Below are positions 6,643 to 14,239 of a DNA stretch of 17,268 bases, one piece after another. The notes beneath the pieces are model-generated. The model had not been told where the DNA came from. It did no database searches and saw nothing but the letters and a program-made list of their open reading frames with translations. The stretch is from UBA6921 sp031363085 (GTDB lineage Bacteria > Pseudomonadota > Gammaproteobacteria > SG8-11), in contig JANLTU010000099.1 of assembly GCA_031363085.1 (NCBI GenBank), forward strand, positions 1-17,268. The letters are read 5' to 3'. Position 1 is the stretch's first letter. Each line of letters opens with the position of its first letter. A program made the position numbers and the translations under genes.

Positions 6643-9262
6643 CTTTGATCCTCTCCAGTCCGTAGTCCGTGGTGTAACGCAATGTCGTTTTACCGATCCG
6701 CGCGGTCCAGACTTCCGGAGCGGCTAGCGCAAATTGCAGGATGATGCGGCCCTCGTCGTCGCGGCGGCAACCGGCAAGCAGCGTATCCCAGGTGGCGGGA
6801 ACCGCGACGGTGTTGAGATTAAACACTTCACCGCGTTGCCATTCGTCGAGCGCATTCAATCGTGTGCCGTCCAACAAGGTCGAACCCTGCGTGCTGTCAA
6901 GCACCGGTAACACGTTCAAACTCATTTCGCCGTCGCGCGTCAGTGCACTGGCCTTGCTGTCTTCATCGGCGAATTGCGTCATGCTGACGGTGGTCAGGCG
7001 TTGTGCCTTGGCGGCTTTTTCGTCCTCAATGTCGCGGAACGCGAGATATTCGCCGTAGATATTTTCCGGCTCATCGTCCCACACCGCCTTGTCGTACGCC
7101 GCCTCGATCCACTCGCGGTAGGCACCGGGAAATCGAATCGCGCCGCCCGGTGCGCGACGCAGTAATTGCTCGGTGCGCCACAACACGCGCGTGTTCGCGT
7201 AGATGTATTTGTGCAAACCGTAGTCCTTGCCGGTCACGGTTACGACGGTGCAACGCGGCAACTCAAATCCGCGCGGGCGTTCCCGCTCGTGACGATGCAA
7301 CCGGCCCAAGCGTTGAAACAACAAGTCGACCGGGCAAATTTGCGTGACCATCCAGTCGAAATCGAGATCGAGACTTTGTTCCACAACCTGGGTGGCGACC
7401 AGAATGCGTCCTCCATCGCGCATGGCAGTTTTACCATAAACACCGAGCACGGCCAGTTCCTTGCGCTGACGATCTTCGAAACGATAGCGCGCGTGAAACA
7501 CATCCACAGGCAGGTTCGCACCGTCGCGCAGTGCGCGTGCCAAGCGCTGTGCCGCATCAACGAGATTGCACACCACAGCTACGCGTGCTCCGGCTTGAGC
7601 GGCTGCGACGATCTGTTCGATCAACGCGGAATCAGGAAACGCATCCGGCGATGCCACGCATTCCATCCGAACGATACGTTCCTGAGGCTGTTGTGCCTCG
7701 GGCAACGTATACGTGGCCACACCGGCGTTTGCCGAAAATGTCACCAGCGGATAGGCGTTATTCACAATCTCGGTGGAGCTGGCTTTCGATACAAAGATCG
7801 CACGCTGCGCCGCCGCAAGCGTGGCGGACAACAAAATAGCGCTGCCACCCACCGCCCGCTGCCGCCAGATCACTTCCGCTAACAGTCCGTGCATATAACT
7901 GTCGTAGGCATGCACCTCATCGACAATCAGTACGCTTTTGTTCACGCCAAATCCGCGCACGAATTTATGCTTGATCGGCAGCACGGATAGCAATACCTGA
8001 TCCACGGTGCATACACCGATCTGCCCGAGAAATACGCGCTTGCGACTTTGCGCCAACCATTCGGTGCATTGCACCAGCGCGTCTTCGCGGCCCTGCGCGG
8101 TCGCCCGGCTTGCCGCTGTTTTTAGCGCCGCAAACTCCGGGTTGTAATCGCGCTTGCCGTGCGCGAGCACCACGCTGGCTCCGCCGCGCGTGAACACCTT
8201 TGCCGCAAATTCCTCCACGCGTTTGAGCATGGCATTTGCGGTCGCTTGCGTGGGCAACGCGAAGACAATTGAATCCGCGAGTTGCGCGTCCAGCAATCGC
8301 CACGCGTATGCCAAAGCGGCTTCCGTCTTGCCCGATCCCGTGGGCGCTTCGACGATCAACAGGCCGGGCTGCACCGGCAGCGCATCCATCAAGGTTTGAA
8401 CACCACGCGGCGAATGCCCGCTGGGCAACAGAGTCTCCACGCCACGATAGGCTGCGACCGAATTCAACAAACCGTTTTTTTCTAAGGCTTGCTGGTCTGC
8501 GACGAGCGCGACACGCTCGTCGAAATATTCGCGCAACGGCTTTGGTTCTGTGCAGTACGGAAAAATGTCTACGTTCGAGCCGATCCAATCCGAAACCGAA
8601 CAGAACCCGGCGATCAAATGCTGAGCGGCGCGCGAGCACGGCGGCGGTGTATCGCGTAACGATAGGCCACAGGGCTTCAGAAATATCGCTTCCAATATCC
8701 GCAGCCATTCGGCGCGCGCTTGCGCATCGTGTTCGCCTACATGGGGTTCGCCATCCGGCACGGAAATTCGCTGCGACTCGACAATGGCGCCGTGATGCCC
8801 CGTAACCGCCGCAACCCACCAGTACCACGAACGCCAAATCGCTCCCTTGGAATCCTGCACTGCCAACAGTGCTTGATACTCCTTGGCAAACCAACCGTAT
8901 CCAGCCTCTCCGTGACTGTAACAATCAACCACCGCCTTCACGCTATCCACATCGTTAATATCAAGCTCTGGCCAGCACCGCTCCCGCGCTGCGGGAGCCT
9001 TCAATTGAAAACGCACATCAAACTTGCCCAGATCATGGAGCGCAACGAAAAACAAAATCCAGGCTCTTAATGCTTCTTGCCTTTCTTCTCTATCCGCGTT
9101 CCCGAACGCGGCAACGAATGTGCGCCGAAGTGCCGGACTGCTCGACCACCAATGCGCCGCGACCGCCGCCACATCAAGACAATGGAACGGGAGCAGGTGA
9201 AATCCACCTGCTTCACCAGAGCGCGACGCTTTGCCCCAATATTTGAAACAACGATCAGTCAT
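6629..9262 (-). CDS. cas3: Cas3 helicase-nuclease, type I-E
   Basis: Cas3 nicks and then degrades target DNA after Cascade binding. The 877-residue product carries an N-terminal HD nuclease: His22/His27 region, HD at 76-77 in FVALHDLGKFD, HH at 156-157 in TGHHG and the SDWIGS motif at 225-230. A superfamily 2 helicase follows: Walker A APTGSGKTEAA (306-316), DEVH box (448-451), SAT (479-481), ATQVVEQSLDLDFD (about 623-636) and QRLGRLHRH (650-658). A C-terminal domain fills 700-877. Length matches E. coli Cas3 (888). All motifs expected of an active enzyme are visible. It is first in the operon; the ATG at 9262 has only a weak AAGG upstream. The palindromic region at 9306-9323 lies about 45 nt upstream and may regulate it. 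Confidence 0.96.
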   Translation of the reverse strand: MTDRCFKYWGKASRSGEAGGFHLLPFHCLDVAAVAAHWWSSSPALRRTFVAAFGNADREERQEALRAWILFFVALHDLGKFDVRFQLKAPAARERCWPELDINDVDSVKAVVDCYSHGEAGYGWFAKEYQALLAVQDSKGAIWRSWYWWVAAVTGHHGAIVESQRISVPDGEPHVGEHDAQARAEWLRILEAIFLKPCGLSLRDTPPPCSRAAQHLIAGFCSVSDWIGSNVDIFPYCTEPKPLREYFDERVALVADQQALEKNGLLNSVAAYRGVETLLPSGHSPRGVQTLMDALPVQPGLLIVEAPTGSGKTEAALAYAWRLLDAQLADSIVFALPTQATANAMLKRVEEFAAKVFTRGGASVVLAHGKRDYNPEFAALKTAASRATAQGREDALVQCTEWLAQSRKRVFLGQIGVCTVDQVLLSVLPIKHKFVRGFGVNKSVLIVDEVHAYDSYMHGLLAEVIWRQRAVGGSAILLSATLAAAQRAIFVSKASSTEIVNNAYPLVTFSANAGVATYTLPEAQQPQERIVRMECVASPDAFPDSALIEQIVAAAQAGARVAVVCNLVDAAQRLARALRDGANLPVDVFHARYRFEDRQRKELAVLGVYGKTAMRDGGRILVATQVVEQSLDLDFDWMVTQICPVDLLFQRLGRLHRHERERPRGFELPRCTVVTVTGKDYGLHKYIYANTRVLWRTEQLLRRAPGGAIRFPGAYREWIEAAYDKAVWDDEPENIYGEYLAFRDIEDEKAAKAQRLTTVSMTQFADEDSKASALTRDGEMSLNVLPVLDSTQGSTLLDGTRLNALDEWQRGEVFNLNTVAVPATWDTLLAGCRRDDEGRIILQFALAAPEVWTARIGKTTLRYTTDYGLERIKDEPA

Positions 9263-9305
9263 CGCTCTGCCTTGCTTTTCAATATTCTCAAACGTAGCGA
9301 TATCT

Positions 9306-9323
9306 CGTAGGGTTTACCCTACG
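9306..9323. promoter_or_regulatory. Perfect palindrome upstream of cas3, operator-like
   Basis: CGTAGGGT-TT-ACCCTACG has two 8-bp arms and a 2-nt centre. It lies 43 nt before the cas3 ATG. Directly upstream on the minus strand is TTGAAC (9323-9328), a fair -35; a poor -10 (GATATC, 9299-9304) follows at 18 nt, so the palindrome would sit in the spacer of that promoter. The layout suggests a binding site for a dimeric repressor or activator of the cas operon. No regulator gene is visible in this window. Confidence 0.45.
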
Positions 9324-9341
9324 TTCAACCGCGCATCCCCG

Positions 9342-9361
9342 TCTTCTCTTGAAAGAAGAGA
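9342..9361. repeat. Short purine/pyrimidine inverted repeat
   Basis: TCTTCT (9342-9347) and AGAAGA (9354-9359) are perfect arms around CTTGAA; a shifted pairing TCTCTT/AAGAGA (9345-9350, 9356-9361) is equally possible. It lies between the cas3 promoter region and the hairpin element at 9371. Its role is unknown; it could be a second operator half or part of a terminator. Confidence 0.4.
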
Positions 9362-9370
9362 CCTGTTGTA

Positions 9371-9452
9371 ATTTTTAAAACGAGGCCAAGCGCCACGCCG
9401 CAGACAGTGCAGTTGCACGGCAAGGCGGGACAACAACGTATCGTTTTAAATT
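9371..9452. repeat. Inverted-repeat element with GC-rich core
   Basis: The left arm (9371-9383, ending TTAAAACGA) and the right arm (9441-9452, TCGTTTTAAATT) are complementary except for a 2-nt length difference. They enclose a GC-rich core of about 57 nt. The core holds TGCACGGCAAGGCG (9414-9427) and ACGTATCG. Two other intergenic elements in this window (11294 and 12844) share the motif TGCANNGCAAGGCR, which suggests a common repeat family. No open reading frame of interest is inside. Confidence 0.5.
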
Positions 9453-9735
9453 AGAAATGGAATAACACGCTCACCCTGCCAGAACGGGCCCGGTGGCTTT
9501 CATCAGCGCCTGTTCAAGATTGATCACAGAATAATCTGCCGGCAGCAAAACTGGCAGACTGTGCTGAACCGAATTATGATTCGATCCGAAGCGCTGTTTT
9601 ACAAACCTCCTATTGGGTACGCCTTCCCATGATTCTTTACTTTCATGCTTGGCAACCGCTGGCCGTGTTGCGCCACCGCCGGCATCCAAACCTCCGCCAG
9701 CGTGCGAAGGAATTGGTTCCCTCCCCACTCAGCAC
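9453..9735. other. Non-coding junction between the cas locus and lpxH
   Basis: These 283 nt hold no gene I can support. A minus-strand open frame (9471-9728, 85 codons) resembles no family I recognise. A plus-strand mini-frame (9629-9739, 36 codons) ends in TGA overlapping the lpxH ATG. At 9507-9520 GCGCCTGTTCAAGAT-like sequence, preceded by TCA, resembles the IS end at 17094 and may be a relic. The lpxH promoter should lie here, but I see no convincing hexamers. Confidence 0.5.
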
Positions 9736-10455
9736 ATGACTATTTATTTTCTTTCCGATTTACATTTGTGCGATGCGCGGCCGCAGAGCAGTTCGCTATT
9801 TGTGGATTTTCTGAAGGGGCCGGCGTGGCAGGCGCAGGCGGTTTATATCCTGGGCGACTTGTTGGAATACTGGGTCGGCGATGACACTCTCGCGCATGAT
9901 CCACCGGGTTTTGTCGCTGCACTGCGCGCACTGACCGGCTCTGGCGTGCCAACTTTCCTGATGCACGGCAATCGTGATTTTCTGCTTGGTGCTCAATTCG
10001 CCGCTGCGACCGGTTGCCAGTTGATCGACGACCCGACGGTCATTTCGCTGTATGACACACAGGTCTTGTTAATGCATGGCGATACGCTGTGCACCGACGA
10101 TGTGGCCTATCAGAATCTGCGCGCCCAGGTGCGCGACCCGAAATGGCAACACCAGGTACTTTCGCAAACCTGGGAACAACGCGTGGCGCTGGCGCAACGC
10201 TACCGCAACGAAAGTCAAAAACAGACGCGTGACAAACCCGAATATATTACCGACGTCAATCAACAGGCGGTGGAAGCCGCGATGCGTGCCGCCCATGTGA
10301 CGCATCTGATCCATGGCCACACGCACCGCAGTGCCGTGCATGAATTCATGCTCGACGGCCAGCCTGCGCGGCGCATTGTGCTACCCGACTGGTACGAAAA
10401 CGGCGGCGTGCTGGCATGGAATGAACATGGTTACCGGATGATTACGTTGCAGTAA
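9736..10455 (+). CDS. lpxH: UDP-2,3-diacylglucosamine diphosphatase LpxH
   Basis: LpxH hydrolyses UDP-2,3-diacylglucosamine to lipid X and UMP, the fourth step of lipid A synthesis, as a peripheral inner-membrane enzyme. The 239-residue product (240 in E. coli) shows the metallophosphoesterase blocks in order: SDLHL (7-11), GDLLEYWVGDD (40-50), HGNRDF (77-82), HGDTLCTDD (114-122) and HGHTHR (193-198). These provide the two-manganese site. The ATG at 9736 is chosen because the fold starts at MTIYFLSDLHL; the open frame to 9613 upstream is low-complexity and not conserved. No clear Shine-Dalgarno site precedes it (CCCCACTCAGCAC). It is the only plus-strand gene here, with cas3 divergent on its left and the lipoprotein gene convergent on its right. 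Confidence 0.95.
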   Translation: MTIYFLSDLHLCDARPQSSSLFVDFLKGPAWQAQAVYILGDLLEYWVGDDTLAHDPPGFVAALRALTGSGVPTFLMHGNRDFLLGAQFAAATGCQLIDDPTVISLYDTQVLLMHGDTLCTDDVAYQNLRAQVRDPKWQHQVLSQTWEQRVALAQRYRNESQKQTRDKPEYITDVNQQAVEAAMRAAHVTHLIHGHTHRSAVHEFMLDGQPARRIVLPDWYENGGVLAWNEHGYRMITLQ

Positions 10456-10498
10456 GGAACGGAGTTATTGCGCAGCAACGTCGCCATCGGGAATGCCG

Positions 10499-11248
10499 TC
10501 AGTGCGGCTTCACGCCAAAAGGATAGCGCGCATAGTTGGCGGGGACGGTGAGCATCTTGGGATCAATCACGATACCGTATTGCACCTCGCGCAGAAATTT
10601 TGAATAGCCCTTGTCGTTCCACTCGCGCAGTGGAAACCCAAACTGCAAATGATGCGCGGGATAAAAAATATTCAGCGCTAAATCACAGGCATCCAGCCGC
10701 TCCGATGGCAGATTTCCCAATGCAGTCACATGTTCGCCGGCGAGCACGGTACGAAACTCCACAAACGCTTGCACCACATCCGGCAGAAAATTTTCCGCAA
10801 CGACCACGTTGTAACAGGCCGCCCCATTCGCAAAAAACTTGTAATGAAATCCATTGGAAGTATCCATCCCACGTATGACCAGGGCACTGTCGGATTTCTC
10901 TTCCGTGATGGCGATAGGCATGGGCGGCGCAACCAACACCGGTTTGGGAGCAATCACCGAAACGGTTTTTTCATCGCTGAGAATATTGTAAATAGTGCGC
11001 GTTTTTCGCTCGAATAAAATGAAACCGTTGGGCGCCGACAGATCATCGATGCGCAAGAATTCCTTGTTCACAAACATGCGTAAACCGTTCTGTGGGCTGT
11101 CAGGTTCTTTCTCCGCATACAGCAACACGACGCCGAGTTTGGATTGATCAACGGCCTCCTCGCCGTCGTTGTGGGTTGCATCGGTTGCACACCCGCTGAT
11201 CACCAGCGCGCTCAGTACCGCCCAAAAAATAGTTTGAAATAATTTCAC
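10499..11248 (-). CDS. Putative outer-membrane lipoprotein of unknown function
   Basis: I do not recognise a family. The 249-residue product starts with a lipoprotein signal: MKLF, a hydrophobic stretch (QTIFWAVLSALVIS) and the lipobox VISGC with Cys20 as the lipidation site. The next residue is Ala, not Asp, so sorting to the outer membrane is expected. The mature part is mixed alpha/beta with no membrane segment; it has three cysteines in the middle and later part (ACYN, DACDLAL). Segments such as FERKTRTIYNILSDEKTVSV and GFHYKFFANGAACYNVVVAE suggest a beta-rich domain. The start is GTG at 11248, with GAGGGG about 6 nt upstream. It stands alone: lpxH converges from the left and a MITE-like element lies upstream. 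Confidence 0.8.
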   Translation of the reverse strand: MKLFQTIFWAVLSALVISGCATDATHNDGEEAVDQSKLGVVLLYAEKEPDSPQNGLRMFVNKEFLRIDDLSAPNGFILFERKTRTIYNILSDEKTVSVIAPKPVLVAPPMPIAITEEKSDSALVIRGMDTSNGFHYKFFANGAACYNVVVAENFLPDVVQAFVEFRTVLAGEHVTALGNLPSERLDACDLALNIFYPAHHLQFGFPLREWNDKGYSKFLREVQYGIVIDPKMLTVPANYARYPFGVKPH

Positions 11249-11293
11249 GCCGATCCCCTCGTGCAGTGTATTGCGGATAGTTTGTTATGCTGA

Positions 11294-11387
11294 GAGCCTG
11301 TTCAAGATCATCCCGGGAGGGATGCAGTGCAAGGCAAAATCGAACTCAAAAACGCAGCATATACGTAGCGCGCTCTTGAATCGGCTC
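11294..11387. mobile_element. MITE-like element with IS5-family ends
   Basis: This 94-bp element is bounded by GAGCCTGTTCAAGA (11294-11307) and its near-complement TCTTGAATCGGCTC (11374-11387; two mismatches). The left end is identical over 12 nt (GAGCCTGTTCAA) to the IS terminus at 17094. Flanks are TGA on the left and TAA on the right, consistent with a TNA target as in the IS1031 subgroup but not an exact duplication. Inside are a perfect hairpin CATCCC-GGGA-GGGATG (11309-11324), the motif TGCAGTGCAAGGCA (11323-11336) and TAGCGCGCTCTT (11366-11377). It has no coding capacity and lies between the lipoprotein promoter region and the DUF455 gene. Confidence 0.72.
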
Positions 11388-11412
11388 TAAAGGCGATGAG
11401 CGACACACCGCA

Positions 11413-12240
11413 CTAGTTTAATCCCGACTCGATAAATGTCATCTCGCGTTCGCTGAACCCGGCCGCCGCGCGCAATGTGCGGTCAATGTTACGCGCGCCT
11501 CGCCCACTGACGTATTCGCGCACCAGGCGCTCAAATGTCAACTCCCGATCCCAGGCACGCTGTGCGCAGAAATAACTGAACCAGTGCGTGCCGATGGCCA
11601 CATGGCCGATTTCATCGCGCAGTATAATTTCCAGAATCTCCGCTGAGCGGCTGTCGCCGGCGTGTCGCAAGCGCTGCATCATGCCGGGCGTTACATCCAA
11701 GCCGCGCGCCTCCAGCACACGCGGCACCAGGGCCATGCGCACCAGCACATCGTGCGCAGTTTTACGCGCGCTTTCCCACAAGCCGTTATGCGCTGTAAAT
11801 GCGCCATAATCGTAACCCAATTCGCACAGGCGGTCGCGCAGCAATTGGAAGTGGACGGCTTCCTCGTCGGCCACACGCGCCCAGTCAAAATAATATTCAC
11901 GCGGTAAATCGCGAAAGCGATACACGGCATCCCACGCCAAGTTGATCGCATTAAATTCGATGTGGGCTAACGCATGCAGAAAAGCCGCGCGCCCCTCGAC
12001 GCTGCCGAGCTTGCGACGCGGCACCATAGCGGGATCGACGTGCAGGGGACGCGGCGGTCGTCCAGGCTCGCTGATTATTTGCGGCACGGGTGCCGCATCG
12101 AGACTTATATCGCCGCGTCGCAGCGCGGTGAATGTTACGCGCGTCAGACGAACTTTTTCGGCGGGATCGGCCACCTCAATACAGGCTTGCGCAAGCGCGA
12201 ACAAATTACATGCCGCCCATTCGCACACGACCTCGTTCAC
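11413..12240 (-). CDS. DUF455 ferritin-like protein
   Basis: This belongs to the DUF455/COG2833 ferritin-like family, whose function is not established; some members are annotated near tRNA-modification or metal genes. The 275-residue product has the diiron-type ligands expected for the fold: ALAHIEFNAINLAWDA (His93, Glu95), VADEEAVHFQLL (Glu126, Glu127, His130) and ILRDEIGHVAIG (Glu210, His213). The conserved block KTAHDVLVRMALVPRVLEARG is present. The GTG at 12240 is preferred: it overlaps the mogA stop as GTGA and matches the family start, while the longer frame to 12360 runs through mogA. Translation is probably coupled to mogA. It ends 26 nt before the MITE-like element. Confidence 0.9.
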   Translation of the reverse strand: MNEVVCEWAACNLFALAQACIEVADPAEKVRLTRVTFTALRRGDISLDAAPVPQIISEPGRPPRPLHVDPAMVPRRKLGSVEGRAAFLHALAHIEFNAINLAWDAVYRFRDLPREYYFDWARVADEEAVHFQLLRDRLCELGYDYGAFTAHNGLWESARKTAHDVLVRMALVPRVLEARGLDVTPGMMQRLRHAGDSRSAEILEIILRDEIGHVAIGTHWFSYFCAQRAWDRELTFERLVREYVSGRGARNIDRTLRAAAGFSEREMTFIESGLN

Positions 12241-12788
12241 TTGGGTCGTTCCGCGCCCTTGGGTCGAAACGACTTGAGCACCTCCGGATGCGTTTCCAGA
12301 TACGGCCCGCCGATCAAATCGATGCAATATGGCACCGCAGGAAACACCGCCTGCAAACAATCCGCAATCGACGCCGGCTTGCCGGGCAGGTTAATGATCA
12401 GCGAGGTGCCACGAATCCCAGCCAGTTGCCGCGACAAAATCGCCGTGGGCACCACCTTTAGTGACACCGCGCGCATCTGCTCACCAAAACCATCGAGAAT
12501 CTTTTCGCACACCGCCTCGGTCGCCTCCGGCGTGACATCGCGCCGCGCGGGGCCGGTGCCGCCGGTGGTCACCACCAGGCAACATCCCTCCCCATCGCAC
12601 AACTGCTTTAAGGTGGCTTCGATCACCGCTTGCTCGTCGGGAATGGTGCGCGCAACCGCCTCCCAGGCCGTGGACAGGATTTTTTCCAGTTGCTCGCGGA
12701 TGGCGGGGCCACCCAGGTCTTTATAGACACCTTGGCTGGCGCGGTCGGACACCGTGACAATGCCGATGCGGATGGGCGAAGCACTCAT
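12237..12788 (-). CDS. mogA: Molybdopterin adenylyltransferase MogA
   Basis: MogA adenylates molybdopterin before molybdenum insertion, in the cytoplasm. The 183-residue product (195 in E. coli) contains VTVSDRAS (11-18), the MPT-binding TTGGTGPARRDVTPEAT (74-90) and INLPGKPAS (132-140). The family MoaB/MogA shares these motifs; the spacing and the C-terminal PYCIDLIGG favour MogA. It starts at ATG 12788 and shares GTGA with the DUF455 gene downstream. Upstream lies a 350-nt gap containing an inverted-repeat element, in which a promoter must lie unless the amrS transcript reads through. Implies that the host makes molybdoenzymes. Confidence 0.93.
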   Translation of the reverse strand: MSASPIRIGIVTVSDRASQGVYKDLGGPAIREQLEKILSTAWEAVARTIPDEQAVIEATLKQLCDGEGCCLVVTTGGTGPARRDVTPEATEAVCEKILDGFGEQMRAVSLKVVPTAILSRQLAGIRGTSLIINLPGKPASIADCLQAVFPAVPYCIDLIGGPYLETHPEVLKSFRPKGAERPK

Positions 12789-12843
12789 GCAGTGACCTCA
12801 AATTGAATGTTAGGCGTAATCGATGCGCATTGCGCACCCGAAG

Positions 12844-13126
12844 GATGATCCAAGAAACGGCAGTTGAACGGCATGTGCAGTGCGATCCGTTGGGTGCAGG
12901 GCAAGGCACAAGGAGGAGGAATAGCGCGCTCTTCCGATGAGTCCCCACCGCGCTGACTTTGCGCGGGAGGGGGCGATGTGCAACGCTGCCATGCGCACAA
13001 CGGGGCGTGCTGCGCGTGTTGTAGCGGCCTCATCTACCGGGTGAAGCCTGTATAAGTTAAAAATATCAACCCCTGTATGCATTTGCTGGCGCCTTGCAGC
13101 GGTCAACTGCCGTTTCTAGGATGATG
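12844..13126. repeat. 283-bp element bounded by 24-bp inverted repeats
   Basis: The arms are 12844-12867 and 13103-13126. Over 24 nt they differ at 3 positions, with a perfect 15-nt core (AGAAACGGCAGTTGA and its complement). The interior is GC-rich, has no supported gene, and contains TGCAGGGCAAGGCA (12895-12908) and TAGCGCGCTCTT (12922-12933), both also found in the 94-bp element at 11294. It fills most of the 350-nt gap between amrS and mogA. A short open frame across it (12810-13106, minus) is of the kind that arises from repeats. Probably a non-autonomous mobile or palindromic intergenic element. Confidence 0.65.
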
Positions 13127-13138
13127 CATTATGGCGAC

Positions 13139-14239
13139 TCACACGCGCGCAGAGAAGTCTTTCAGTCGCACCGGCATGCGCTTTGCGCCCCAATCGCCGG
13201 GGTGTGCTGTAAAGATCCCCGCGCAGTGCGTGCCGCAAAATTTGCAAGCGCCTTCGGAGGTGAGATTCCAATCGGACAGCACGTACCAATCGCGTCCGAT
13301 CAATATTTTTCCGCAGTGATGACAATAGGTGCTGCTACTGCTCTTGTCGTGCACGTTGCCAGTGTAGGCATAACGAATGCCGTTTTTTATCGCGATGCGT
13401 CGCGCACGGCTGAGCGTTGCCGGGGGTGTGGCCGGACGGTCCTGCATTTTCCAGTCGGGATGGAAGGCGGTGAAGTGCCAGGGCACGTCAGGCCCCAGAT
13501 TATCCCTGCCCCACTGCGTCATCCGCTCCAATTCCTCGTCGGAATCATTCAGGCCGGGAATCAACAGCGTGGTGATTTCGAGCCAGACCTGGGTTTCGTT
13601 TTTTAAATACACCAAGGTATCGAGCACGGTTTGCAGGTGAGCGCCGCACGTCTTGTGGTAAAAATCTTCGCTGAAGCCTTTAAGATCCACATTGGCCGCA
13701 TCCATATGCTGATACAACTCGCGGCGCGGCGCAGCGCAAATGTAACCGGCGGTCACCGCCACCGATTTAATGTCGAGCTTGTGGCACTCCTTGGCCACGT
13801 CAATCGCGTATTCCATGAACACGGTCGGATCATTATAGGTATACGCGACGCTGCTGCACCCCAACTGTTGCGCGGCACGGGCAAGCACTGCCGGTGTTGC
13901 CGCGTCTGCCAGCGTATCGATTTCGCGCGATTTGCTGATATCCCAGTTCTGGCAAAATTTGCAGGCCAGATTGCAACCGGCGGTGCCGAACGACAGGATC
14001 GGCGTGCCGGGCAAAAAATGATTGAGCGGTTTTTTCTCGACAGGGTCCACACAGTAGCCGCTGGAACGACCATAGGTGGTGAGCACCACTTCGCTATGGT
14101 GTGCGGCGCGCACGAAGCACAGACCGCGCTGCCCGTCGTGTAATTTGCAGTAACGCGGGCACACAGCGCACTGCACCCGACCGTCTTCAAGGCGATGCCA
14201 ATGCTGGGTGGGAAAACTGCTGTCGATCTCCGGGCCCAT
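13139..14239 (-). CDS. amrS: AmmeMemoRadiSam-system radical SAM enzyme
   Basis: AmrS is a radical SAM protein commonly encoded with the AMMECR1 and Memo proteins; its reaction is unknown. From ATG 14239 the product has 366 residues, typical for the family. It begins with SSFPTQHWHRLEDGRVQCAV and a four-Cys N-terminal motif (Cys24, 27, 31, 41). The 4Fe-4S motif CNLACKFC is at 89-96, within SFGTAGCNLACKFCQNWDIS. YTYNDPTVFMEYAIDVA and AANVDLKGF follow. Two CxxC pairs near the C-terminus (CHHC, CKFC) suggest a zinc or second cluster site. An in-frame GTG at 14317 with AGGCGG upstream would add 26 residues that include four more cysteines and are not family-like. Memo and AMMECR1 genes are not in the window. 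Confidence 0.92.
   Translation of the reverse strand: MGPEIDSSFPTQHWHRLEDGRVQCAVCPRYCKLHDGQRGLCFVRAAHHSEVVLTTYGRSSGYCVDPVEKKPLNHFLPGTPILSFGTAGCNLACKFCQNWDISKSREIDTLADAATPAVLARAAQQLGCSSVAYTYNDPTVFMEYAIDVAKECHKLDIKSVAVTAGYICAAPRRELYQHMDAANVDLKGFSEDFYHKTCGAHLQTVLDTLVYLKNETQVWLEITTLLIPGLNDSDEELERMTQWGRDNLGPDVPWHFTAFHPDWKMQDRPATPPATLSRARRIAIKNGIRYAYTGNVHDKSSSSTYCHHCGKILIGRDWYVLSDWNLTSEGACKFCGTHCAGIFTAHPGDWGAKRMPVRLKDFSARV

Noticed and set aside
7965..8924. 319-codon minus-strand frame
   Set aside because: Out-of-frame shadow inside cas3, whose helicase motifs are in the other frame; Arg/Ala-rich without family features.
9323..9340. CRISPR-repeat-like sequence near the cas3 promoter (GTTCA and CATCCCC)
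   Set aside because: Similarity needs a gap of several bases and lacks the palindromic core, so a CreR-like or solo repeat is not supported.
9471..9728. 85-codon minus-strand frame between cas3 and lpxH
   Set aside because: No family recognised, glycine-rich N-terminus, no ribosome-binding site seen, and it crosses an IS-end-like sequence; kept only as part of the non-coding junction.
12810..13106. 98-codon minus-strand frame
   Set aside because: It lies almost wholly in the inverted-repeat element and its composition is that of a repeat translated by chance.
13094..13606. 170-codon plus-strand frame
   Set aside because: Antisense to amrS, whose radical SAM motifs are clear.
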